A stretch of 64,000 nt of DNA from Penium margaritaceum. Its lineage: Eukaryota; Streptophyta; Zygnematophyceae; Desmidiales; Peniaceae. Below are positions 20,213 through 32,520 of this stretch, piece after piece. The stretch covers positions 1-64,000 of the forward strand of contig SZWC01016068.1 of NCBI GenBank assembly GCA_023375785.1, read 5' to 3'. Position 1 is the stretch's first letter, and the number at the start of each line of letters is the position of its first letter. The notes beneath the pieces are model-generated. The model saw only the letters and a program-made list of their open reading frames with translations. It was not told the origin of the DNA and searched no databases. A program made the translations under genes and the position numbers.

Positions 20213-21221
20213 ATGACAAAACCAGGCGTGGTAACAGCAGCCCATCCCTTAGAGATGCTGGTAGGACGCACCAACTTCACGTTTTGGAAGATCCGTTTCC
20301 GCCTCCTTTTAGAGGAAGAGGGTTTTTAGGAGGTGGTTAGGGGCGACAAGGGTGCTCCGCCTCCACAGGCAAAAGTCATCACCGCAACGGAGGTGGTGGC
20401 GAGGAAGACGCCGCAAAAAGGTGTAGGAGATGCAATTTCATCTACAACTGCAGCACCGGCATATGAGTGGAAGAAGAAGGACAGGCAGGCCTAAATGCTA
20501 CTTATCAATGCCAACTCCAACCCGCATCTTTTGTACGTGAGTGACAAGACTAGTGCAAAAGAGGGGTGGGACACATTGTGCGAGATGTATGAGAGCAAGG
20601 ATCTTGCATTCCTCGTGCTTTTGGAGGAGAAGATAATGGCGTTGAAAATACAGGGTGGCGAAGGGATGGAGGCATACTTGGATGGGGCAGAGGAGCTGAT
20701 GAAGCTGCTGAAAGCGGAAGATACGCGCTTCGTTCTCCTCTTGCTCAGGGGACTCTCAACAAGCTATGACATGGTACGAGAGACGTTGGAGAGCTAGCCG
20801 ACTCTCGAACTGGACTTTATCTGCTCGTACCTGGTGCAGGTAGAGCTGCGTCGCAATGCCGAAAAGCGTCATGGCGGCAGCTTCAGCAGTGGCCATGGCC
20901 ATGGCCTGATGCTACCAGTAGCAGCAACAGTCTTGGCACCACAGAGGTAAGAAGAAGGACAAGTGCCACTATTGCCAGAAAGAGGGGCACTACAAAAAGA
21001 GTGTTTAAAGTTGAAGTGGGATAAGGAGCAATAGCAGTACCAGCAACAAAAAGAGCAATCTCCACAGCGACAGCAGCAACAGTAACGCAAACGTATGCAT
21101 CAACAGCAGCAGCAGCAAAATCAGACCGACGTGCGTCATTTTGGCAACATGAACGTCGCCAAGGAGGTACGCGACCGTCCTTTCATGGCAAAGTCTGACG
21201 TATCGCAGAAGGAGAAGGCGG
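20213..21221 (+). pseudogene. A2 gag (copy 2)
   Basis: Duplicate of 8,963-9,974: gag N-terminal motif, UBN2-like domain, CCHC knuckle, Gln-rich spacer, then A3's LTR. Broken, several breaks. Confidence 0.8.
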
Positions 21222-21925
21222 CTCCACAAGAGCAAGTTCCAAGAAAGTACTAGATGCATACTCCGATTGTCAATCCGACTTCACCAATGGAAAGACAGGT
21301 GGCAAAATGTCTACGGTCCAAGTTTGAGGCCATTTCAATAGTTGGATGGGGAGATATGAATTTTCGAAGTATTTGGGGTCATTTACAGCCGATATTCGGG
21401 TGACCATGGGCGATGGCTCCATGCCTTGGCCTGAGAAAAGAAAAAGGCAAGAGATCCAGGGTCAAGATCTGATGGGAGAAATATCCAAAAAGGTCCTGGA
21501 TTCTTGGGTTGCCTTCTCAGAGTGTGCTGACTAGGGAAAAGGTACCTCTCCTTACTTTTTAGGTGAGGTGAGATCCTTGTGTGCTAGCCATGAACACATG
21601 GCGATTCTCCATGGGATTGTGGGTTATGTGACCACTAGGAGTGTGCCATGAGAGCATTTTCTAGCTCTCTAGGTCGTATGTGAGTGGTCAGCCTGATTGC
21701 TAGGCTGATTTCCTCCCTTGTGTGAAATTATGGACTCTAGGGTGTGAGCCTTAGCATCCATGGCTAAATGGTGTGACTTCTGAGAGGGCTCACTTGCCCA
21801 AACTCTAGCTCTATATGTGCTACATCATTTCTAGGGTTTCAATTACCATTCTTCAGCACAAATGATGCCCTTCCAGTCCGACATGCTCGCTGCTCCAAGG
21901 CTCCCTCTCTCCTCCAGTTCCAATA
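21222..21925 (+). repeat. Copia A LTR, 5' LTR of A3
   Basis: Family A LTR, partial at its left edge; its right part beyond 21,845 is present only here because copy 1 was cut at the junction. Confidence 0.85.
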
Positions 21926-21927
21926 AT

Positions 21928-21939
21928 TGGTATCAGAGC
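21928..21939 (+). promoter_or_regulatory. Primer-binding site of A3
   Basis: Exact TGGTATCAGAGC just after the LTR. Confidence 0.85.
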
Positions 21940-22573
21940 CAAGTTCTGCCACTTTCAGCCAGCACAGGCCGTCACTCTGAAAGTGACGGGTTGGGGTAAA
22001 ACCTTCACCAGATTTGACAATCAACCACTCGATCGTCAAGTTCAAGAAACAAGCTTTCCAACGAGTCCAACATCGCAAACATCCAATAGTCAGATTCAGA
22101 GTTATGTGCAAAACGAGGTCGGCCAGGACTACACTCTTCACTTTGAGTAAGACAGTCGCCTTGTGATGACCATGACTCTCTCGTTTCTTTGTCAATTTTA
22201 AAAAGTAGCACAAAACAAATTGAAGTATTTTTCCTACGCTTTCCATTGGTGCAAAAATATTTGCATTCCATCAGTACGTTTGGGAGAAACGTTGTTTACA
22301 AGCTGGCTGCTCTGAGTTGGAGTAGGAGCAGAAGCATAGCCTGTTGTCAAGGGGGCATATCTTTCAAAATCCTAAGTTGATGACCCTGTTTTATGGGTTG
22401 ATCTTAATGCTTTTGAGCTGAAGTTTCCAGTGGTGGACTCCATTTTTCCAAAATCATAGTTTGTTGGCATCTAGAGTCCATTTTCTTTCAGATATATTTC
22501 TGGCACAAGCAACAGCATAAGCAGGGATAGCGCTGCCATCCAAGGGCAGCGTTGAGCATCACCAAGGCTCAAA
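21940..22573 (+). other. A3 untranslated leader
   Basis: Copia A leader, noncoding; ends just before the gag ATG at 22,574. Confidence 0.75.
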
Positions 22574-23520
22574 ATGGCAGCAACTGGCATTGTGACAGCA
22601 GCCCAGCCTTTGGAGAGGCTGGAGGGACATGCCAACTTCACGTTTTGGAAGATCCGTACCCGGCTCCTATTGGAGGAGAGGGCCTTGTGCGAGGTGGTGA
22701 GCGGCGACGAGCTGGCTCCAGTTCCACAGGCAAAAGGCATCACCATAGCGCACGAGGTGGCGGGAAAGACGCCGCAAAAGGGTACAACTGATGCGGGTTC
22801 TTCTGTAGCTGTACCAACGGCGTATGAGGAGTAGAAGAAGAAGGACAGGCAGGCCTACAGATTGCTTGTCAACACCATCTCCAACCCGCATCTTCATTAC
22901 GTGAGTGACAAGGCTACTACAAAGGAGGGGTGGGACACGTTGTGCAAGAAGTATAAGAGTAAGGATCCTGCACTCCTCATGCTTTTGGAGGAAAAGATGA
23001 TCGCGCTCAAAATGTAGGGTGGTGAGGGATGGAGACGTACCTAGACAAGGCAAAGGAGTTGGCGAAGCAGCTGAGTATGGCCAGCAACCCTGTGGAAGAG
23101 ACGCGGTTCATCCTCCTCTTGCTGAGAGGACTCTCAACAAGCTACGACACGATGCCAGAGACGCTAGAGTGCCAGCCAATTCTCGACCTCGACTTCATCT
23201 ACACACACCTGGTACAAGTGGAATTGTGTCACAATGCAGCAAAGGACAATGGCGACGGCAACAGTGAAGTAGCTTTTGTGGCCGCGACCTCACTCAACCA
23301 ACAGTAGCAGCAGCAGTCTGGGCAGTAGAGAGGTAGAAAGAAAGGCAAATGCCACTGTTGCCAGAAAGAGTACACTACAAAGAGGAGTGTTTCAAGCTCA
23401 AGAGGGACCAGAAGGAGTGGCAGCTGCAGCAATCATCGTAGGAGCAAAAGCAAAAGCAGCAACAGCAACAGCAGCAGTCACTGCAGCATCACCAGCAGCA
23501 GCAGCAGTAGAAAAACCAGG
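22574..23520 (+). pseudogene. A3 gag
   Basis: ATG at 22,574 begins MAATGIVTAAQPLERLEG, the family start. Then come NFTFWKIRTRLLLEE, a UBN2-like capsid region (LLLRGLSTSYD near 23,110-23,150), a CCHC-type knuckle near 23,350-23,390 and a CAG-rich Gln spacer up to about 23,520. Gag would form the virus-like particle. Broken, several breaks. Confidence 0.85.
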
Positions 23521-26500
23521 CTGGTGTGCGCCACTTTGGCAACATGATTGTGGCCAAGGAGGTGCGCGACCATCTCTTCATGGTGAAGTTTGACATGTCG
23601 TAGGTGGAGAAGGCGGATCTCGCATGGTACACGGACTCAGCGTGTACCAAGAGCCTCACACATCACAAGGAGTGGTTTACAGAGCTGCTGTCCATCCCTC
23701 CCCATCCTATCGCTATGCGTGATGATCGAGTGGTGTATGCTCAGGGGATTCAGATTGTGGAGATGTCGTTAGAGACCCCACGTGGCATTAAAGTGGGAGT
23801 GTTCCATGGCGTGCTTTATGTACTTGATGCTGCATTCAACCTCCTCTTAGTCTCCTCTCTTACAAACACAAGACTGCGCGTCGTCTTCGATGATGACTAT
23901 GGCTACATCCTCAACAACGATACAAGAGAGGAGTTGGCCACGTCGGTGAAGGAGGTGACATGTACCTTCTGCTGGGTGCGACCAAGATCCCGCGTGAGCA
24001 GAGTCTTGCAACAATGATGCAGGCGACAGATGGCGAGATCTGGCATGCGCACTACGGCCACATTGGCATGCGCGTCTTGCAGCAACTTCAAGCAAAACAG
24101 ATGGTGCGTGACCTGCCTGTCATCTCTAACTTTGAGCAACAGTTGTGCATGAGCTGTTTAGAGGGGAAGCAACACCGGGAGGCGTTTTCTGGAGCAGGGG
24201 AGCGTGCGAAGGAGGTACTGGAGCTAGTCCACACGGACATCTGCGCACCGAAGCACACCTAAAGCTTTGGAGGCTTTAGGTATTTCTTGACCTTCATTGA
24301 TGATTTCAGCCATTACACTGCTGTGTACTTCCTTCTTTCCAAGGACCATTGCTTTGACAGGTTCAAGGAGTTCAAGGTCATGGTGGAGATACACACTGGC
24401 AAGAAGATCAAGGCGCTGGGCAACGATCGCAATGGAGAGTACCTAAGCAAGGAGTTCCAGGACTACCACACAGCAGCTGGCATCAAGGCACAACGTACCG
24501 CGTTGTACTCGCCGCAGAAGAACAAGGTAGCAGAATGCGCCAACGGTACCATTGTAGAGTCGGCGCGCTCGACGCGGCTTGGCTCACCCACGACTTTTGG
24601 ACGGAAGCAGTAAGTACTGCGGGGTACATCAAGAACCGTAGTCCAACAAAGGCCCTAGAGCAGATGACGCCGTACCAGGCCTGGTTTGGTAAGAAGCCGA
24701 GCGTGGGTCATCTTCGCGCATTACGCAGCCTTGTGCACATGCACGTGTCCAAGGAGAAGCGGCAGAAATGAGACGCAAAGAGTGCGCGGATGCTGATGAT
24801 TGGCTACGACGTGGCAAGGAAGGCGTATCGTATGTACGAGAGGGATACAGGCCACGTCATCATCTCCAGGGATGTCGTCTTCAACGAGAGCAACGTCATC
24901 AACACCAACATTGTCTTTGAAGAGGCAATACAACTAGCAGCTGACAAGACAGTGGGAGCAGAAATCCTTCTTGACCCAATCTCTCCTGATCCTTCCTCTA
25001 CTATGACAGTGGAAGAATCACTCTACTCTCCCATGTCTGATGCAGCTGATACGGTAGCCTCATCCGCATAAACAAAGGAGGGAGATGTAGCACCATAAGC
25101 ACCAGCAGTTGTGCCAGTAGTATTGCGTCAGCCGCCCGCTAACGCTCCAACAACAGGTCGCAGGTACCTTCTTAGGGTGCGTTACAAACCTTGTGAGCGC
25201 GGCATTTCTGGATGCTGCAGAAACGAGAACAGATGTCCGTCGAAGTTGCTGCTGATTCAGATGAGCCAACGTCATACAAGGAGGCGATGGCTGCACCGGA
25301 TGTAGTAGATTGGGTGCAAGCCGTGCAGCAGGAGATACAATCGTAGCTGGACAACGCCACGTGGGAGCTGACTGAGCGTCCACCTGGACGTAAGGTGATC
25401 AAGTACAAGTGGGTATTCAAGAAGAAACATGGAGTACATGGTAACCTAGGAAAGTACAAGGCGAGGCTAGTCGCCAAGGGCTACTCGGAGCAGGAGAGCA
25501 TCAACTACACAGAAACGTTTGCCCCTGTTGTAAAGTCTGCCTCTGTGCGCACGCTCCTCTCTTATGCAGCACCTAAGGATTTCAAGGTTCACCACATAGA
25601 TGTCAAGACAACATTCTTGAATGGTGACTTGGAGGAGGAGATATACATAGAGCACCCGGAGGGGTTTTTCATGGATGGCCAGGAGTACCTGGTTTGCAAG
25701 TTGCAGAAGTCGTTGTAAGGCCTCAAGCATCGCGTGCTTCAAACCAGAAGTTGGATGCGGCATTGAAGTGTATGGGGTTTGAGCGCAGCGAGTGTGACTA
25801 CATCGTGTATCGTTCGTAACATGAGCAAGAGATCCTCATCATGATACTCTATGTGGATGACATGCTCCTCCTTTCAAATAGCATGTGTGCACTGTACGAG
25901 TTCAAGGAGGCCATGTAGGAGGGCTTCGAGATGTCCGATCTCGGGGAGGCATCATACTTCCTCAGTATTCAGATCACGCATGACCAAAAATCAGGCTCTC
26001 TCTCGTTACAGCAGAGCCGCTACATCAAGGATGTCTTGCGCGGTTCGGCATGGCAGAGGAAAAACCCATCGGCACGTCGCTGGAGCCGCGGCGATACCTC
26101 GTGAGCTTGAATGGAGAAGTGGATGCAGCTGAGCGGCAGAAGTACCAAAGCATCGTCAGCAGTCTCATGTACCTGATGGTGGCAACCAGGCCGGACCTCG
26201 CACAGGTTGTGAGCAATGTGAGCCAACACATGGCTAGTACCGGACTGGAGAACTAGAAGGCAGTGAAGCGGATCTTCTGCTACCTTACTGGAACCATCAA
26301 CATCGGCATCACCTAAAACGGCAATGACAACAGCATCATCGGCTACACAGATGCACATTGTTCTTCAAATGGAGAGACTCGCAAGTCCATCTCTGGACAT
26401 GCTTTTCTCATGAATGGAGGTGCTATCAGGTGGTGCAGCAAGCGGCATGTGGTCGTGGCCACCTCAAGCACAGAAGGTAAGTACGTCTCTCTTAGCTTTG

Positions 26501-26808
26501 GAGTCAAGGAAGGAGTTTGGCTCTAGCATCTCGTAGTAGATATGAGTGGGAGTGTAGTTGTCCCAGTCCCTGTATGCGTCGACAACCAGAGCGCAATCGC
26601 ACTCGCCAAGAATCCTAAGCACCATGCACGCATCAAGCACATTGACATCGCATATCACTTCATCAGGCACATGGTACAAGAGGATGCTTTCAAGCTGGAG
26701 TTTACTCCAACCAGCAGGCACGTCCCTGATTTCTGCACCAAGCTAATGACCGGTGAGAAACAGCATTTCTACATGAAGACATGTGGACTCAGCCCACTCT
26801 GACTACGG
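23521..26808 (+). pseudogene. A3 pol: protease, integrase, reverse transcriptase, RNase H
   Basis: Domains in Copia order: protease from about 23,600 with the retropepsin-type Asp-Ser word in WYTDSACTKSL; GAG-pre-integrase at 24,030-24,190 (IWHAHYGHIGMR, CMSCLEGKQH); integrase core at 24,200-24,770 (TFIDDFSHY, EYLSKEF, AWFGKKPS); acidic linker to about 25,100; reverse transcriptase at 25,340-26,020 (KYKWVFKKK, VDVKT-type block, catalytic YVDDM region near 25,850); RNase H at 26,240-26,760. A purine tract (AAAGTGGGAGA) leads into the LTR. Broken, many breaks. Confidence 0.85.
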
Positions 26809-26821
26809 CAAAGTGGGAGAT

Positions 26822-27566
26822 TATTGGAAAAGAAGCCATCCGGCTTTGTTTCAGGTCCACAAGAGCAAGTTCCTGGAAAGAACCAGATGCCTACTCTGAT
26901 CATCAATCCAACTTCATCAATGGAAAGATCAGGTGGCAAAATGTCTAAGTTCCAAGTTTGAGGCCGATCCAACAGTCGGATTCGGAGATATGAATTTTTG
27001 AAGTATTCGGGGTCATTGGCTGCCGATATCCGGGTGATTATGGCCGCTGGCTCCATGCCTTAGCCTCAGAAAAGGAAAAGGCAAGAGATCCAGACGGGTC
27101 AATCCAGACCTGATGGGAGAATTATCCAAAAAGGTCCTAGATTCTTGGGTTGTCTTGTCAGAGTGTACTGACTAGGAAAAAGGTACCTCTCCTTACTTTT
27201 TAGGTGAGGTGAGATCCTCGTGTGCTAGCCATGGACACATGGCGATCTTCTGTGGGATTGTGGGTTATGTGACCACTAGGAGTGTGCCATGAGAGTATTT
27301 TCTAGCTCTTAAGGCCGTGTGTGAGTGGTAAGCCTGATTGCTAGGCTGATTTCCTCCCTTGTTTGAGATTATGGAGTCTAGTGTGTGAGCCTTAGCCTCC
27401 ATAGCTAAGTGGTGTGACTTGTGAGAGGACTGACTTGCCCAAACTCTAGCTCTATATGTACTCCATCATTTTGAGTGTTTCAACAAACATTCTTCAGCAC
27501 AAGTGATGCCCTTCCAGTCCCACGTGCTCGCTGCTCCAAGGCTCCCTCTCTCCTCCAGTTCCAACA
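26822..27566 (+). repeat. Copia A LTR, 3' LTR of A3
   Basis: 745 bp, ending TTCCAACA; followed directly by A2 pol sequence. Confidence 0.85.
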
Positions 27567-30500
27567 TCCCCCCCCCGTCCGATGGCTTTAAGTGATGATC
27601 GGGTGGTGTATGCTAAGGGGATTGGGATTATGGAGATGTGGTTGGAGACCCTGCATGGTATTGAAGAGGGAGTATTCCATGGCGTGCTGTATGTACCTGA
27701 TGCACCGTTCAACCTTCTCTCACTATCCTCTCTCACCAACACAGGACTGTGCGTCATCTTCGACATCGATCATGGCTACATCCTCGACAAGGAAACACGA
27801 GAGGAGTTAGCCAGGTCGGTGAAGGAAGGTGACATGTACCGCTTGCTGGGGGCAACCAAGATCCCGCACGAGCAAAGTCTTGTAATAATCGTACCGGCCC
27901 AAGATGGTGAAATTTGGCATGCGCGCTACGGCGACATCGGCATGCGTACCTTGCAGGAACTTCAAACGAAGGAGATGGTGCGTGAGTTGCCCACCATCTC
28001 TAGTTTTGAGCAGGAGTTATGCATCGGCTGTTTGGAGGGGAAGCAGTATCACAAGGTGTTCTCGAGAGTAGGGGAGCGCGCGAAGGAGGTCTTGGAGCGA
28101 GTCCACTCAGACTTGTGTGGTCCGATGTAGACCCTGAGCTTTGGAAGCTCTAGGTATTTTCTCACCTTCATTGATGATTTCAGCCGTTACACTGCTGTGT
28201 ACTTCCTTTCCTCCAAGGACTAGTGCTTTGACACGTTCAAGGAGTTCAAGGTCATGGTGGACAACTAGACTGGCAAGAAAATCAAGGCGCTGCGCAGCGA
28301 CCGCGGTCGAGAGTACCTGAGCAAGTAGTTTCAAGACTACCTCGCAAGAACATGCATAAAGGCACAGCTTACCGTGCCATACTCCGCGTAGCACAACAGC
28401 GTAGCAGACCGCGCCAACGTTGAGTCGGCTCGCTCCATGCTGCACGCGGCTCGGCTCACCTACGACTTTTGGGCCGAAGCACTGAGCACTGCGGTGTACA
28501 TCAAGAACCATAGTCCAACAAAGGCCCTGGAGCAAATGACGCCGTACGAGGCCTAGTTCGGCAAGAAGCCGAGCGTGGTTCATCTCCGCGCATTTGGCAG
28601 CTTGGCGCACATGCACGTGCCAAATGAGAAGTGGCAAAAGTGAGACACAAAGAGCGTGCAGATGCTGATGATTGGCTATGACGTGGCAAGCAAGGCGTAT
28701 TGCCTCTGCAAAATGGATACAGTCCACGTCATCATCTCCAAGGATGTCATCTCCAACGAGAGCAACGTCATCGGCACCAACATTATCTGTGAAGAGACAG
28801 TAGAAGCAGTAGTTGATGAGGTAGTGGGAGCAGAAATTCTCCCTGACCCCATCTCTCATGATACCTCCTCTATTATGACACTGGGAGAATTCCTCTATTC
28901 TCCCATATCTGATGCAGCACATACAGTAGCCTCATCGGCAGAAGGAGAGGAGGAAGATGCACCACCATTAACAGAAGCAGTTGTGCCACCACCACCGCGC
29001 CAGCCGCCTGCTTACGCTCCAGATTAGGTTGCAAGTACCATATCACGGTGCCTTACAAGCCTGGTGAGCACGAGAATTTCTGGATGCTCCTAAAACCAGA
29101 CCAGATGAACGTCGTAGTTGCAGCAGACCCTGATGAGCTGACGTCGTACAAGGAGGCCATGGTGGCACATATGCAGCAGATTGGGCACAGGCTGTGTAAC
29201 AAGAGATACAATTGCAGCTCGACAATGGTACGTGGAAGTTGAGTGAGCATCCACCTGGACGTAAGGTGTTCAAGTACAAGTGGGTGTTCAATAAGAAGCG
29301 GGGAGCAGATGGCAACCTGGAAAACTACAAGGCAAGGCTGGTCGCCAAGGGCTACTCGTAGCAGGAAGGCATTGACTACACAGAAACCTTTGCCCCTATT
29401 GTAAATTTGCCTATATGCGTACGTTCCTTTCCTATGAAGTAGAGGACTTTAAGGTCCACGACATGGACGTGAAGACGGCGTTCTTGAATGGTGACCTGGA
29501 GGAGGAGATTTACATAGAGTAGCCAGAGGAGTTCGTCATGGATGGCCAGGAGCACCTGGTTTGCAAGCTGTAGAAGTCGCTGTACAACCTCAAGCAAGCG
29601 TCGCGTGTTTGGAACCAGAAGTTGGATGCGGCATTACGATGCATGGGGTTTGAGCGCAGTGAGTATGACTATAATGTCTATTGTGGCAGCATGGTCATGA
29701 GTTACTCATCATCATCGTGTATGTGGATGACATGCTCCTCCTTTCAAACAGCATGTCTGCATTGTATGAGTTCAAGGAGGCCATGGAGGAGCACTTTTAG
29801 ATGTCTGATCTCATGGAGGCATTATTCTTCCTTGGTATTCAGATCACGCGTGACCGCAAATCATGCTCTCTCTCGCTGCAACAGAGCCGCTCGATGAAGG
29901 ATGTCTTACACTGGTTCGGCATGGCAGAGGCCAAACCGATCGACACACCGTTGAGACGCAGCAATACCTCATGACCTTCGGTGGAGAAGCAGATGCAGCT
30001 GAGCGGCATGAATACTAGAAGTACCTGATGGTTGGAACCAGGCCGGATCTTGCACAGGCTGTGACCGCTGTGAGCCAACACATGGCTAATCCTGGACGTG
30101 AGCACCAAAAGGTAGTGAAGCGGATCTTTCGCTACGTTGTTGGAACCATCAATATCGGCTTCATCTACAACGGCAACGACAACAACAAGCTCGGCTACAC
30201 AAACGCAGACTGGACTTCAAACCCTGAGGACCGCAAGTCCAACTCACTACATGTGTTCCTCATGAATGGTGGGGCCATCAGCTGGTGCAGCAAGCGGCAA
30301 GAGGTCGTGGCCACCTCAAACACGGAAGTTGAGTATGTCTCTCTTAGCTTTAGAGCTAATGAAGTAGTTTGGCTTCAGTGTCTCATGGCAGAGATGACAA
30401 CGAGTGCAGCACTTAGAATTCCTATACGCGTCGACAACCAGAGTACAATCGCACTCGCTTAGAATCCTGAGCACCATGCACGCACCAAACACATTGACAT

Positions 30501-30673
30501 TGCATATCACTTCATCAGGCTCATGGTGCAGGAGGGTGCTATCAAGCTGGAGATTACTTCAACCAACAAAAAGGTCGCTTATTTCTGCACCAAGCCATTG
30601 ACCCGTGAGAAGCAGCAGTTCTGCATTAAGGGATGTGGACTCAGCCCACTCTGACGGTGGCAAAGTGGGAAAT
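27567..30673 (+). pseudogene. A2 pol: protease end, integrase, reverse transcriptase, RNase H
   Basis: Continuation of A2 right of A3. Late protease region (VPDAPFNLLSLSSLTNTGL near 27,690-27,750), GAG-pre-integrase at 27,905-28,060, integrase at 28,080-28,620, linker to 29,020, reverse transcriptase at 29,040-29,900 with a YVDDM-type block near 29,720, RNase H at 30,028-30,640 (YTNADWTSNPEDRKS). A C-run at 27,568-27,576 marks the left border. Broken, more than ten breaks. Confidence 0.85.
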
Positions 30674-31395
30674 TGCTGGGAAAGGAGCCATCCGGCTGAG
30701 TTTCAGGTCAACAGGAGCAAGTTCCAGGAAACTACCAAATGCTTACTCCGATCCTCGATCCGATTTCAGCATTGGAAAGATCAGGTGGCAAGTGGTCTAT
30801 GAACCAAGTTTGAGGCCAATCCAACTATCGGATAAGGAGATTAATTCTCGAAGTTTTATGGGTCATCGATCGCCGATATTCGAGTGACCATGGGCGATGG
30901 CTCCATGCTTTAGCCTAAGAAAAGAAAAAGGCAGAAGGTTCACGGTCAAGACCTGATAGGAGAAATATGCAAAAAGGGTTGCTTTCTCAGAGTATGTTGA
31001 CTAGGAAAAAGGTACCTCTCCATATTTTTTAGGTGAGGTGAGATCCTTGTGTGCTAGCCATGGACACATGGCAATTCTCCATGGAATGTGGGTTATGTGA
31101 CCACTAGGAGTATGCCATGAGAGCCTTTTCTAGCTCTCTAGGTTGTGTGTGAGTGGTCAGCCTGATTGCTAGGCTGATTTCCTCCCTTGTGGGAGATTAT
31201 GGACTCTAGTGTGTGACCCTTAGCCTCCATGGCTAAGAGGTGTGGCTTGTGAGGGGGGCTGACTTACCCAAGCTCTAACTATATATGTACTCCATCATTT
31301 TGAGTGATTTAACAACCATTGTTCAACACAAGTGATGCCCTTCCAGTCTGACATGCTCGCTGCTCCAAGGCTCCCTCTGTCCTCCAGTTCCAACA
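30674..31395 (+). repeat. Copia A LTR, 3' LTR of A2
   Basis: 722 bp, ends TTCCAACA, followed by GGACT (31,396-31,400), the target duplication. Carries all three conserved stem-loops intact (31,119-31,237). Confidence 0.85.
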
Positions 31396-31400
31396 GGACT
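31396..31400. repeat. Target-site duplication of A2, right
   Basis: GGACT, identical to 7,574-7,578 and 18,824-18,828. Confidence 0.75.
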
Positions 31401-32520
31401 GCTGTTCTTGATGTTCACCGTAATGCTCACTGCTTCCGCCAAAAGGTTGTAGGTGAGCCGAGCCGCGTGGAGCATGGAGTGCGCGGACTCAATGATGGTA
31501 CGATTGGCACGTTCTGCTACGCCGTTCTCCTGCGGCGAGTATGGTGCGCTCTGCCGCGCCTTGATGCGTGTTGCTGCCAGGTAGTCCTGGAACTCCTTAC
31601 ATAGGTACTCTCTACCGCGGTCGTTGCGCAGCGCCTTGAGTTTCTTGCCAGTCTGGGTCTCCACCATGGCCTTCAACTCCTTGAACGTGTCAAAGCACTC
31701 CTCCTTGGAGGAAAGGAAGTGCACACCAGTGTAATGGCTAAAATCATCAATGAAGGTGAGAAAATACCTAGAGCCTCCAAAGCTCTGGGTCTGCATCGGG
31801 CCACATAAGTCTGCGTGGACCAGCTCCAGCACCTCCTTCGCACACTCCCCTTCTCCAGAGAACGCCTCGCGATGCTCCTTCCCCTCCAAACAGCTGATGT
31901 ACAACTACTGCTCAAAGTTAGTCATGGTGGGTAGGTCACGCACCATCTGTTTTGTTTCAAGTTGTTGCAAAGCGCGCATACCGATATAACCATAGTGCGC
32001 ATGCCAGATTTTGCCATCTGTGGCCTGCACCACTGCTCCATGACTCTGCTTGCACGCGATCTTGGTCTCTCCCAGCAGGTGGTACATGTCGCCTTGCTTC
32101 ACCGACCTGACCGACTCCTCTCAAGTTTCGTTGTTGAGGATGTAGCCATAGTCGTCGTCAAAGAGAAAACGCAGTCTTGTGTTGGTGAGAGAGGACACTG
32201 AAAGAAGATTGAATGCAGCATTAGGGACATACAACACGCCATGGAACACTCCCACTAAAATGCCACGTGGGGTCTCCAACGACATCTCCTCGATCCTAAT
32301 CCCCTTAGCATATACCACCCGATCATCACCTAATGCAATCTATCAGGGAGGAATGGAAAGCAGCTACGAAAACCACTCTTTGTGGTCCGTCACGCTCTTG
32401 GTACACCCGGAGTCCTTGTACCACGCCTGATCGGCCTTTTCTTTCTGCGACATGTCAGACTTCGCCATGAAGAGGCAGTTGTGTACCACTTTCGCCATAT
32501 TCACCTTGCCAAAATGGCGC
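31401..32520 (-). pseudogene. A1 pol: protease, GAG-pre-integrase, integrase front part
   Basis: Minus strand. From right to left: protease (about 32,460-32,100), GAG-pre-integrase (IWHAHYGYIGMRALQQL near 32,030-31,980; ISCLEGKEHREAFSG near 31,900-31,850), integrase core (DLCGPMQTQSFGGSRYFLT, FIDDFSHY, then AERANRTIIESAHSMLHAA) down to the A2 insertion point. The integrase remainder lies at 5,723-7,578 and 16,973-18,828. One open stretch of 193 codons remains here; otherwise broken, several breaks. Confidence 0.85.

Larger units (their letters stand above)
10599..21845. repeat. Tandem segmental duplication, copy 2
   Basis: Second direct copy of the block starting left of the window. It begins at the junction where Copia A LTR sequence changes abruptly to Copia B RNase H sequence, and ends inside the same LTR position, which here continues uninterrupted. 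Its length of 11,247 bp against about 10,920 bp for copy 1 is explained by the MITE plus an 8-bp target duplication, minus small deletions totalling 8 bp. An undetermined base (N) lies at 10,854. Confidence 0.95.
21222..27566 (+). mobile_element. Copia A fossil A3, inserted in A2
   Basis: LTR (21,222-21,925), PBS, leader, gag, pol and LTR (26,822-27,566) in the normal Copia order. It sits between A2 gag (left) and A2 pol (right), so it inserted into A2. Its first LTR contains the right breakpoint of the tandem duplication. Broken, more than ten breaks. Confidence 0.85.
7579..31395 (+). mobile_element. Copia A fossil A2 (plus strand), inserted in A1 integrase, split by A3
   Basis: The 5' LTR and gag lie at 7,579-9,974 (copy 1) and 18,829-21,221 (copy 2), pol at 27,567-30,673 and the 3' LTR at 30,674-31,395. 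GGACT flanks both outer ends (7,574-7,578 or 18,824-18,828, and 31,396-31,400), the 5-bp duplication expected of Copia integrase. The flanks are neighbouring parts of the A1 integrase gene. Broken, many breaks. Confidence 0.85.

Noticed and set aside
28107-28922. 271-codon minus-strand open frame
   Set aside because: Exactly antisense to A2 integrase and linker; the same antisense frame recurs over other Copia A copies, a codon-bias effect.
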